Of a stretch of DNA of 64,000 bases, positions 1 to 6,358 are shown piece by piece. The stretch covers positions 124,001 through 188,000 of the forward strand of contig JAKSLE010000003.1 in NCBI GenBank assembly GCA_024401365.1, read 5' to 3'. The notes under the pieces were generated by a model. The model saw only the letters and a program-made list of their open reading frames with translations. It did no database searches and was not told where the DNA came from. This stretch comes from Bacteroidales bacterium (lineage in GTDB: Bacteria; Bacteroidota; Bacteroidia; Bacteroidales; Marinilabiliaceae). The position numbers and the translations under genes were made by a program. Positions within the stretch are counted from its first letter, which is position 1. The number at the start of each line of letters is the position of its first letter.

Positions 1-488
1 TGATGGCATGCACAGTATCGGCACAGGCGCAGAACCTCAAGTTTGCGCACATTGACTCACAGAAGTTGGTACAGCAGCTTGATGAATTCAAGCAGGCGCA
101 GTCGAAGCTTGAGGCAGAAAGCAAGAAGATCAGCGAGCAGATGCAGTCGATGCAGACAGAGCTTCAGACAAAGTACAACGATTACATGTCGAAGGCAGAC
201 TCGCTTCCAGACGTAGTACGTCAGGTACGTGAGCAGGAGCTACAAGAGATGCAGCAGCGTATGCAGGTAATGGGTCAGGCAGCAGAGCAGAGCCTTCAGC
301 AGACACAGGCAAAGTTGTTGCAGCCAATTCTTACAAAGATTCAAGAGGCTATAGATGCTGTAGGTAAGGAGAATGGTTTTATTTATGTATTTGACCTTAC
401 ATCGCAAGTAGTTCTTTATCACTCTGAGCAGAGTGTAGATGCAGAGCCACTTGTATTGGCGAAGTTAGCTTCAATGCCTAAGCAGTAA
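1..488 (+). CDS. Skp/OmpH-family periplasmic chaperone, 5' end missing
   Basis: This is an OmpH/Skp-like protein, a family of periplasmic chaperones that hold unfolded outer-membrane proteins. The visible part starts inside the signal peptide: the residues SAQAQ followed by NLKFAHID look like the cleavage site and the mature N-terminus. The Met codon at base 3 is therefore probably not the true start, and the gene should begin upstream of the window. The middle (about residues 25-115) is a charged, Gln-rich coiled coil, as expected for the Skp tentacles. The C-terminal segment GFIYVFDLTSQVVLYHS is typical of Bacteroidetes OmpH proteins. A paralogue follows 13 bases downstream. Confidence 0.9.
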   Translation, partial: MACTVSAQAQNLKFAHIDSQKLVQQLDEFKQAQSKLEAESKKISEQMQSMQTELQTKYNDYMSKADSLPDVVRQVREQELQEMQQRMQVMGQAAEQSLQQTQAKLLQPILTKIQEAIDAVGKENGFIYVFDLTSQVVLYHSEQSVDAEPLVLAKLASMPKQ

Positions 489-501
489 TATCATTTGATA
501 T

Positions 502-1020
502 ATGCGTAGCACTATACGATATTCGGTACTTATTCTTGTCCTTTTTCTTGCTGTTGTAGGAGTAAAGGCGCAAGATTATAGATTTGCGCACCTTAACTTT
601 CAGGCTATTCTGAATGATTTCCCTGCAAAGATTGAGGCAGAGGCGAAACTTTATGATGAGACGCAGAAGTTGAAAGATCAGCTACTCGTCATGAATGCCG
701 AGCTTGAGCGCAGGTATGTGGACTATGTTCAGAAGCGAGACTCCTTACCAGATTTGGTACGCACGACCATTGAGAAGGACTTGCAAGATACTGAGACACG
801 TATAGAGACATATAGAGAGATGGCGTTGCGCAGTATTTCGGAGAAAGAAGAGAAGCTTCTCAAGCCAATTATTGACAAGATAATGGCTGCGATAGAGAAG
901 GTACGAGAAGAGCGTGACTTCATTTACATTTTTGATACCAGTACGAAAGTCATTTTAACCTACTCCTCGATGAGCTATGATGCAGAACCACTGGTCAGGG
1001 CGAAGTTAGGAATGGATTAG
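502..1020 (+). CDS. Skp/OmpH-family periplasmic chaperone, second copy
   Basis: A 172-residue OmpH/Skp-like protein. It has an N-terminal signal peptide (hydrophobic residues 8-22, probable cleavage after VKAQ), the motif YRFAHLNFQAIL, a coiled-coil arm (about residues 40-125), and the C-terminal segment DFIYIFDTSTKVILTYSS that mirrors the preceding gene. It starts 13 bases after that gene, so the two are most likely co-transcribed tandem duplicates. In Bacteroidetes such pairs commonly follow bamA, which would lie to the left of this window (inference). A rho-independent terminator follows at 1044. Confidence 0.92.
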   Translation: MRSTIRYSVLILVLFLAVVGVKAQDYRFAHLNFQAILNDFPAKIEAEAKLYDETQKLKDQLLVMNAELERRYVDYVQKRDSLPDLVRTTIEKDLQDTETRIETYREMALRSISEKEEKLLKPIIDKIMAAIEKVREERDFIYIFDTSTKVILTYSSMSYDAEPLVRAKLGMD

Positions 1021-1043
1021 AAGAGATTTTTGTAAGATATTTG

Positions 1044-1070
1044 AAGGACTCACAGTAGTGGGTCCTTTTT
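1044..1070 (+). terminator. Intrinsic terminator after the OmpH pair
   Basis: AAGGACTCAC (1044-1053), a 4-base loop AGTA, and GTGGGTCCTT (1058-1067) form a 10-bp stem with one G-T pair. It is followed by a T-rich run. It lies 24 bases after the second OmpH stop codon. Confidence 0.8.
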
Positions 1071-1113
1071 GTTTTTATGTTAAATAAGGGTGGAAAAAGG
1101 CGAAAAATATGTC

Positions 1114-1145
1114 GTTCGTCAAAAAAAAGTGCAGTTCGTCAAAAA
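1114..1145 (+). repeat. Two direct repeats GTTCGTCAAAAA spaced 20 bp
   Basis: The 12-mer GTTCGTCAAAAA occurs at 1114-1125 and again at 1134-1145, exactly 20 bases apart (about two helical turns). It sits just upstream of the proposed promoter at 1151-1180. This is the geometry of an operator for a dimeric regulator or of a paired A-tract upstream element. The function is inferred from position only. Confidence 0.5.
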
Positions 1146-1150
1146 TATGA

Positions 1151-1180
1151 TTGCGGTGAAACGAGAAGGTGTTAATATTG
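1151..1180 (+). promoter_or_regulatory. Bacteroidetes-type promoter for the 1.2-1.5 kb transcript
   Basis: TTG at 1151-1153 is followed by exactly 19 bases and then TAATATTG at 1173-1180. This matches the Bacteroidetes -33 (TTG) and -7 (TANNTTTG) consensus with one mismatch. It predicts a transcript start near 1187 and reading into the ACTACTAA repeat region. Confidence 0.55.
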
Positions 1181-1209
1181 TATCAACAAAAGGAGATAAC
1201 TAAACAATC

Positions 1210-1245
1210 GACTACTAAACTACTAGAAGACTACTAAACTACTAG
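1210..1245 (+). repeat. Tandem 19-bp-period repeat of the ACTACTAA type
   Basis: The 17-mer GACTACTAAACTACTAG occurs at 1210-1226 and again at 1229-1245, a period of 19 bases. Degenerate copies of ACTACTA continue to about 1412, for example near 1256, 1298, 1369, 1391 and 1402. The repeat lies at the 5' end of the predicted RNA. Confidence 0.8.
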
Positions 1246-1419
1246 GAAACTAATAAACTACTATGATGATGATTAACACTTTGAGAGATTACGATTAGAC
1301 TACTATAATAAGTAAAAGATACTTATACGATATATATGACTCAACTAGCTACTATGATTGACAACGGAACTACTAAACGATACTAGAAAGAACTACTAAC
1401 ATACTACTAATAAGCTACG

Positions 1420-1509
1420 ATGAGGCTGCAATGGTTGAATCGAACGATTATGAGGCGTTATGTAAAAAGAGTTAAGTTTATTCCCATAGGGCTAGAACAA
1501 GAGTTCTAG
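1420..1509 (+). CDS. Possible 29-residue basic micropeptide
   Basis: ATG at 1420 opens a 29-codon frame that starts MRLQWLNRTIMRRY and is rich in Arg and Lys (7 of the first 19 residues). It ends with TAG inside the terminator hairpin at 1507-1509. It is the only notable open frame in a region otherwise saturated with stops, and it would be translated from the repeat-rich RNA. There is no clear ribosome binding site and no family is recognised. A chance frame of this length is quite possible, so this is only a candidate. Confidence 0.22.
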   Translation: MRLQWLNRTIMRRYVKRVKFIPIGLEQEF

Positions 1510-1517
1510 CCTTTTTT
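1490..1517 (+). terminator. Perfect intrinsic terminator of the 1.2-1.5 kb transcript
   Basis: GGCTAGAAC (1490-1498), loop AAGA, and GTTCTAGCC (1503-1511) form a perfect 9-bp stem. Six T residues follow at 1512-1517. No protein-coding gene other than the micropeptide candidate lies between it and the previous terminator, which argues that a separate RNA ends here. Confidence 0.88.
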
Positions 1518-1539
1518 ATTTTTTGGAGGGGAGAGTATA

Positions 1540-1570
1540 TTTGAGAATAGGGTAGATATGCATATCTTTG
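1540..1570 (+). promoter_or_regulatory. Bacteroidetes promoter of the 1595-3423 operon
   Basis: TTTG at 1540-1543, then 19 bases, then TATCTTTG at 1563-1570 match the Bacteroidetes -33/-7 consensus exactly. The predicted transcript start near 1577 favours the ATG at 1595 over the in-frame GTG at 1589, which would leave only about 12 bases of leader. Confidence 0.75.
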
Positions 1571-1594
1571 TGCAAATATTAGAATAGAGTGTAT

Positions 1595-1813
1595 ATGGAT
1601 ACCTACGTCACACTGTTTTTGTTTACGTTGGCAATAGTAGCTATTGCTGGCATCCTATTGGGCATTCAGATACTTATTAAGAAGAATGGCAAGTTCAGCT
1701 CTCAGCATATTGGGCAGAGTAAGGCCATGCGAGAAAGAGGGATCCACTGTTTGCAGACGCAGGATAGGATAGCATATAATGACAAGCGTAACGTAACAGA
1801 CATGGAGAAATGA
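1595..1813 (+). CDS. Small conserved membrane protein of Bacteroidetes
   Basis: A 72-residue protein with one N-terminal membrane segment (about residues 5-27, VTLFLFTLAIVAIAGILLGI). A short polar tail carries GKFSSQHIGQSKAMRERGIHC and then QTQDR. I recall this GKF...H...N/K-A-M...GI-C-x-Q-x-Q-D pattern from small uncharacterised Bacteroidetes proteins. The function is unknown. An in-frame GTG six bases upstream is an alternative start. Its stop overlaps the start of the following glycosyltransferase (ATGA), so the two are translationally coupled. Confidence 0.7.
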   Translation: MDTYVTLFLFTLAIVAIAGILLGIQILIKKNGKFSSQHIGQSKAMRERGIHCLQTQDRIAYNDKRNVTDMEK

Positions 1814-3423
1814 AGAGAGATACAAACGATATATACTTTGGGGTTATATTGGCTGTGACATTAGTGTTCGGCCTATTGCTATTCAATTTAAGGATTGACG
1901 AAGGAGGAGATGACAGTACCTATATCTGTCGTGCCATGGATGTAGTGGCCAGTGGTACCTATCCTACGTTTCAGGGTCCGTTGTATCCATGGTTTCTTGC
2001 GATATTTGTTGCTTTTTGTGGACCCAATCTATTGGTTCTGAAGCTTACGTCGTTAGTTTGTGTCTTATGTGGGCATAGTGTGTTCTATAAGGTTGCTCGC
2101 AAAAAAATTAATCCGAAGTTGCTTTTAGCGGTATTAGGGTTGATGAGTATCAACTCGCTATATCTATTTTTTGCTTCGCAGACATATTCTGAGTCGTTGT
2201 ATGCGTTAGTTCAGTATATCTTTATGGGATTCCTATTGAGAATGGAAGACAATGCCCAAGAAAAGATAACTATAAAGAATGTATTATCGGTTGTGTTGCC
2301 AGTAGCACTTTGTATAGTTTGTGGTTATTTGATACGTACGGTAGGTGTGTTCTGGTTGGTAGCTGCGATAGTATACCTCTGTTTGAGGAAGCGATATCGT
2401 TCGGCTATTGTTTTATTCTGCACCACGATAGTTACGTTAGGTCTCTGGATGGGAGTCAAGACAGCGGTATGGGGAGAGAGCAAGGGGCAGAGTCAGATAG
2501 CGCAACTTACGCAAAAGCATCCATACGAAGTAGAGCAAGGGCAAGAGACCATAGGGGGATATTTTGAAAGATTTGGGGTTAACTCGGAGAAATATCTTTC
2601 GAAGCATCTGATGCGCATTGCGGGATTCAAGGAATATAATGACAGAGAGTTGTCGGTTTTCGGCACGATATTGATATACCTTGTATTTTTCTATGGGGCA
2701 TACAAGGCATACGTGCGAAAGAACAAGATAGTGCTATTGTGTGCTGTCATGGCGGCGACGATGATGGGAGTAACATTCTTTGCGTTGCAAGCGCTCTGGG
2801 ATCAGTACAGGTTGATAATACCATATATAATAGTATCGTATGTGGTATTGCTGTACGCTATATATCAGCTTTTTCTGTTATTGGGAGAGAAGGCTGCCAA
2901 GATAGGAGTAGGTGCGGTAATAGTCATCAGTGTGCTACTCTCATTTGGGCAGACCAAGCAGAAGATAGATCTGATGCAGCTCAAGACAAATTTAAGCGGC
3001 AATATGCTTTATGGTTATACACCAGACTGGTATAATTATTTAGGTATGTGTCAAGCCGTTGCGACAGAGTTGCCAGAAGATGCGTTTGTAGCATGTCGTA
3101 AGCCCAACATGGCGCGCATATATGCTGGAGGCAAGAAATTTCACGGCATATACAATTTTCAGTCTGAAGATCCAGATGAGCTATTTAATGCGTTAAAAGA
3201 GAGGGGGGTAACGCATATTATCCTTGCCTCATTAAGGCGAGACCCATTATATCCGGGGCAAGGTGTGATAAATACCATACACAGGTACATGCACTTTATT
3301 GTTCAGAAATATCCTGAAGCATTTTATCAGATAGCGTCGATGGGTGAAGAAAATCAAGAACCTGCGTATCTATTTGTGGTAAACTATGATGCTCCAGCAG
3401 TTGATCAACCAGAAAAAGATTGA
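1810..3423 (+). CDS. GT-C fold membrane glycosyltransferase-like protein (GT39/ArnT type)
   Basis: A 537-residue polytopic protein with about ten hydrophobic segments in the first 380 residues and a soluble C-terminal part. After the first membrane helix comes an acidic loop, RIDEGGDDSTY (Asp30, Asp34, Asp35), followed by GTYPTFQGPLYPWFL. This is the arrangement of lipid-linked-sugar glycosyltransferases of the PMT/ArnT superfamily, where the first periplasmic loop carries the catalytic acid. It probably transfers a sugar from a polyprenyl carrier to an envelope component. Donor and acceptor cannot be read from the sequence. The coding sequence contains the motif TATAAGGTTGCTCGCAA at 2086-2102, shared with intergenic elements elsewhere in the window. 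Confidence 0.7.
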   Translation: MKRDTNDIYFGVILAVTLVFGLLLFNLRIDEGGDDSTYICRAMDVVASGTYPTFQGPLYPWFLAIFVAFCGPNLLVLKLTSLVCVLCGHSVFYKVARKKINPKLLLAVLGLMSINSLYLFFASQTYSESLYALVQYIFMGFLLRMEDNAQEKITIKNVLSVVLPVALCIVCGYLIRTVGVFWLVAAIVYLCLRKRYRSAIVLFCTTIVTLGLWMGVKTAVWGESKGQSQIAQLTQKHPYEVEQGQETIGGYFERFGVNSEKYLSKHLMRIAGFKEYNDRELSVFGTILIYLVFFYGAYKAYVRKNKIVLLCAVMAATMMGVTFFALQALWDQYRLIIPYIIVSYVVLLYAIYQLFLLLGEKAAKIGVGAVIVISVLLSFGQTKQKIDLMQLKTNLSGNMLYGYTPDWYNYLGMCQAVATELPEDAFVACRKPNMARIYAGGKKFHGIYNFQSEDPDELFNALKERGVTHIILASLRRDPLYPGQGVINTIHRYMHFIVQKYPEAFYQIASMGEENQEPAYLFVVNYDAPAVDQPEKD

Positions 3424-3440
3424 GATAATCAGGGAAGGTA

Positions 3441-4163
3441 TCAGAAGCGCGTGTGCCACTTATTGAGCTCCTTGTCGTAGAGTTTAGCTTTCCCTTGGCA
3501 CACCTCCTCCATTTTTGCCCAAAAGCCCGACTGGTGGTCGTGGTATACTGTGTGGCAAAGTTCGTGAAGGAGGACATAATCTATCAGATATTCGGGGAGT
3601 CGCATACAATGGATATTGATGCATATACGACCTCGAGTATCGCAGCTACCCCATCGGCTAGTCATATCGCGCAGGTCGGCCTTATTATATGTAAATCCGT
3701 GGATTCTAGCCAATTGAGCCAATCGAGGCAAGATATATTGTCGGCTCTCCGCCTTCAATGCAGCAGATATAGCGCGATGGATGAATGCCTGCAGTTGCTC
3801 ATCCTCCTCCCTGACATCCTGAGGGTATATTACCTCTATTATACCGGGCGATACTTTGCCGTGGAATTTATTATCCTTAGAAGTAGGAGACAATTTGAGG
3901 GTATGGTTTTTGGTAGAGAACTGCTCTGATGAGGTAAAGATATGCAGTGGTCGTTCGTTAGCCATTTTTGTCCGTGCCTTATTTATAAAATCGACACTAT
4001 TCTTAACGAACTCGTAAATTAATTTAGGTGTTGTATATGGAGGTACGGATACTCGTACGGCTCCTCCGATGCCCACGCGGATAGTCAGTCGTCGGCATTG
4101 TCGGCTCTCATAGACATCTACATTGCCTATAGGAGGAACATTTATTTGGTAAGAAGCGGCCAT
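3441..4163 (-). CDS. YgjP-like zinc metallopeptidase (DUF45/M48-related)
   Basis: A 240-residue protein with the zinc-binding motif HELCH at residues 200-204 and a downstream HDHQSGFW (His208/His210) likely to supply the third ligand. DMTSRWGSCDTRG precedes it; the sequence SRWGSC is diagnostic of the YgjP/DUF45 family. These are probably cytoplasmic or membrane-associated metal-dependent hydrolases with unknown substrates. It is the last gene of the minus-strand cluster that begins at rpoN, 3 bases after the DUF2062 gene, and it converges on the glycosyltransferase gene with a 17-base gap. Confidence 0.88.
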   Translation of the reverse strand: MAASYQINVPPIGNVDVYESRQCRRLTIRVGIGGAVRVSVPPYTTPKLIYEFVKNSVDFINKARTKMANERPLHIFTSSEQFSTKNHTLKLSPTSKDNKFHGKVSPGIIEVIYPQDVREEDEQLQAFIHRAISAALKAESRQYILPRLAQLARIHGFTYNKADLRDMTSRWGSCDTRGRICINIHCMRLPEYLIDYVLLHELCHTVYHDHQSGFWAKMEEVCQGKAKLYDKELNKWHTRF

Positions 4164-4166
4164 TCC

Positions 4167-4631
4167 TCAATTAGAGTGGCGAGTAAATTTCATTATGGTG
4201 TAGGAGACCAAGCCGAATAGCAAGCCCAGCAATATAGAGAAAACTATTGCTCCCAAGACATATTGCAAGAAACTCTGCATAGCCTCCTCGAGAGTAATAT
4301 TATCGATACTCAGCAACGTTGGGCGGTCCAGAATCAAGCCTCCAGTATACAAGCTACCCCACAAGATAAATGGGATAACAGGGGGGAGGCTGATGTTGGA
4401 GAAAGTCACGACGATAGCGCGGTTGAGTTTGCACAACTGAGCTATAGCCAACGCCACCCACATCTGAAAGCCCCAAATAGGCATAGAGCTCATCATGGCG
4501 CCGAAGCCTATAGAAGATGCCATGCGAGCATTGGACATCTCCTTATTAGTCATCTCGCCGATGAACCAGCGCCAAGCCTTAATAGGGTAGTCGTAGAATA
4601 GTGCCTTGAATATTTTGCAGACGGCGTTCAC
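4167..4631 (-). CDS. DUF2062 family membrane protein
   Basis: A 154-residue protein with three hydrophobic segments (about residues 45-65, 75-105 and 125-150). It carries the DUF2062 features SIGFGAMMSSMPIWGFQMW and LNRAIVVTFSNISLPPVIPF. DUF2062 proteins are small inner-membrane proteins, sometimes fused to glycosyltransferases, with no settled function. Its start shares base 4631 with the stop of the preceding hotdog protein, implying coupled translation. In Bacteroidetes the domain is also found in glycolipid acyltransferase contexts, which fits the acyl-binding neighbour (inference). Confidence 0.82.
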   Translation of the reverse strand: MNAVCKIFKALFYDYPIKAWRWFIGEMTNKEMSNARMASSIGFGAMMSSMPIWGFQMWVALAIAQLCKLNRAIVVTFSNISLPPVIPFILWGSLYTGGLILDRPTLLSIDNITLEEAMQSFLQYVLGAIVFSILLGLLFGLVSYTIMKFTRHSN

Positions 4632-4978
4632 TATGCTACCAGTGTACCTTTGAGCTTAACCAGCAAGTTGCCATCCTTGTCGCTTATTTCTGCAGCTACG
4701 GTTGGCTCCTCGCCATCGGCAGCCAAAGTCAAGTTGACAGTAACGGGGCTACTTTCGGGCTTTATAGGGCTAACATACTTTACCTCCTTGATAGTGTGGA
4801 AGTTGGAAAACTCGCGATTGAGCATCATGCCGGCGCAATTACGTACGAGCCATACAGACATTACACCAGGAACGACAGGGTTACCAGGGAAATGGCCTTG
4901 GAAGATATGGCTATCTGGGTTGATTGTAGCCTTATAGAGAGTATCCTCTATTTTTGATATATTGAATAGCGTATTCAC
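4631..4978 (-). CDS. FabZ-like hotdog-fold protein lacking the catalytic Glu
   Basis: A 115-residue single-domain hotdog protein. HIFQGHFPGNPVVPGV (residues 24-39) is the FabZ active-site motif and keeps the catalytic His29. In FabZ a catalytic Glu follows the PGV(L)xxE sequence; here the segment is PGVMSVWLVRN and Trp43 occupies that place. The protein is also about 25-30 residues shorter than typical FabZ. It is therefore probably not a standard 3-hydroxyacyl-ACP dehydratase. A role in binding or handling acyl-ACP, or a thioesterase-like reaction, is possible. It sits between ispD and the DUF2062 gene in one operon. Confidence 0.75.
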   Translation of the reverse strand: MNTLFNISKIEDTLYKATINPDSHIFQGHFPGNPVVPGVMSVWLVRNCAGMMLNREFSNFHTIKEVKYVSPIKPESSPVTVNLTLAADGEEPTVAAEISDKDGNLLVKLKGTLVA

Positions 4979-5003
4979 TTTATATGATATATGTTTATTA
5001 TAA

Positions 5004-5681
5004 TCAATCCTTAATTAAAGGCATAACAGCCTCGGCGTAGAGCATATCGTCTTTAGTTGTAATCTTGACGTTCTCTATATTGCCGTGGGTGAGGTGGACG
5101 TGAGCTCCTGCTGCCTCCACTACGCTTGCGTCGTCGGTGAACAAGTCGTTATACTCCTGTTCGTATGCTGACAAAATCAATGTAGTCTTGAAGACCTGAG
5201 GAGTCTGTACCAAGACTACGCTAGAGCGGTTGATAGCGTGGCTTATGCCGCCATCGTCAATTATTCGTACGCTCTGGGTAGAGTCGGTAACCGGAATAGC
5301 TGAACCGTAGGCCGCTGCCTCTATGAATGTTCGGTTGATTGTTTGGCGAGAGACCAGTGGGCGTACGCCATCGTGGATGGCCACCACGCCATCGTCCTCG
5401 ACTTTTTTCAAGCCATTTTTTACGCTATCGAAGCGAGTTGCGCCTCCGTGGACGACCTGGTGCGGGATGGAGAAAGAGTACTCCTTGCAGAGAGCCTCCC
5501 AGCGTTCGATTTGGTGAGCGGGGAGTACTACTATGATATTTATATCTGCTTTGTACTGAGCAAAGCGTTCGATAGTATGCATTAGTACGGGGCGACCTTG
5601 GAGCAGCAAAAACTGTTTAGGTATTTCGGAGCCCATACGTTTACCTGAGCCTCCTGCTACGATAACTGCGTAATATTTCAT
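5004..5681 (-). CDS. ispD: 2-C-methyl-D-erythritol 4-phosphate cytidylyltransferase
   Basis: IspD, which converts MEP and CTP to CDP-ME in the non-mevalonate isoprenoid pathway. The 225-residue length is normal. The nucleotide-binding loop VAGGSGKRMGSEIPKQFL (residues 8-25) carries the conserved Arg and Lys. The motif AIHDGVRPLVS and the C-terminal VKITTKDDMLYAEA are also family signatures. It lies 10 bases downstream of the PAP2-like gene in the rpoN cluster. IspD supplies precursors of undecaprenyl phosphate, and PAP2-type proteins often act on undecaprenyl pyrophosphate, so the pairing may be meaningful. Confidence 0.96.
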   Translation of the reverse strand: MKYYAVIVAGGSGKRMGSEIPKQFLLLQGRPVLMHTIERFAQYKADINIIVVLPAHQIERWEALCKEYSFSIPHQVVHGGATRFDSVKNGLKKVEDDGVVAIHDGVRPLVSRQTINRTFIEAAAYGSAIPVTDSTQSVRIIDDGGISHAINRSSVVLVQTPQVFKTTLILSAYEQEYNDLFTDDASVVEAAGAHVHLTHGNIENVKITTKDDMLYAEAVMPLIKD

Positions 5682-5691
5682 GGTAGTGTGT

Positions 5692-6339
5692 TTACAATAA
5701 TACTAAAGTTATATGCATGCATAAGCATCCCAACGCGAATCCTACAACGATCTGATGGATGTTGTGAGCGATGAGATACAAGCGAGCCCATCCGACCAAT
5801 CCTGAAAGTAATACAATGAAGTACAAACCCGGTCCGGTGTCGATATTCAGATCCTGGCCAATAGTTATGACGAAGCACAACAAGGCGCCCAGTCCCATGC
5901 TATGCAAGCTGATTTTCCAGAAAGGGGTAACCACTAAAGCAGCTAACAAGACAGCGAAGGTACCATAAGTGATGCCAGTCAGTGAAGTAGGCAATTCCCA
6001 TCTAACCTGAGCGATGATACCAGTCATAAGGGAAGTGATGCACGACAGCAATAGAGGCCAGAAGCGTTCGGCGCGAGAAGGCATTTCTATATCTGATACG
6101 ATACGGAACAGCATACAGATAGCGATCCACAGCAAAGGGATAAGGGTTGTACCCAGGCTAACATAGAACAATACAGAACTCTTGAAGTCCATAGGGAGTC
6201 TACTCCAAGGCGAAGCTGAGAAGTAGAGCATATATAGCAACAAGTATATTGGCACCAAAAGAGGGTGTGCCAATGTAGACAAGCCTCTAGCCGATTCCCA
6301 GAGGAAGAAGTTGCGATTGGACGGTTTTTGTATAGCCAA
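5692..6339 (-). CDS. PAP2-like membrane protein with degenerate phosphatase motifs
   Basis: A 215-residue protein with about six membrane segments. The spacing resembles the PAP2 superfamily: SDIEMPSRAERFWPL sits in the place of KxxxxxxRP, KISLHSMG in the place of PSGH, and ARLYLIAHNIHQIVVGF in the place of SRxxxxxHxxxD. The Ser of PSGH is displaced and the final Asp is Gln, so classical lipid phosphatase activity is doubtful. This may be a distinct Bacteroidetes subfamily with altered chemistry, or an inactive relative. It lies 20 bases downstream of rpoN and just upstream of ispD. Confidence 0.72.
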   Translation of the reverse strand: MAIQKPSNRNFFLWESARGLSTLAHPLLVPIYLLLYMLYFSASPWSRLPMDFKSSVLFYVSLGTTLIPLLWIAICMLFRIVSDIEMPSRAERFWPLLLSCITSLMTGIIAQVRWELPTSLTGITYGTFAVLLAALVVTPFWKISLHSMGLGALLCFVITIGQDLNIDTGPGLYFIVLLSGLVGWARLYLIAHNIHQIVVGFALGCLCMHITLVLL

Positions 6340-6358
6340 GTGAAAGGAGTATTATATG

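Larger units (their letters stand above)
1187..1517 (+). ncRNA. Candidate non-coding or dual-function RNA rich in ACTACTAA repeats
   Basis: Between the OmpH terminator and the next operon lies a segment with its own promoter (1151-1180) and a perfect terminator hairpin (1490-1517), giving a predicted RNA of about 330 bases. The first 230 bases are poor in G and full of ACTACTA or CTACTAA motifs (about ten copies), with stop codons in all frames. The segment should therefore be unstructured and untranslated. No known RNA family (6S, tmRNA, SRP, RNase P) is recognisable. A 29-codon open frame occupies the 3' end, so a leader-plus-micropeptide role is possible. The neighbouring operon has its own promoter after the terminator, so this is probably not its 5' leader. 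Confidence 0.5.

Noticed and set aside
1187-1517. CRISPR-like reading of the ACTACTAA repeats
   Set aside because: Repeats are short, adjacent and degenerate, with no constant-length spacers and no cas genes nearby.
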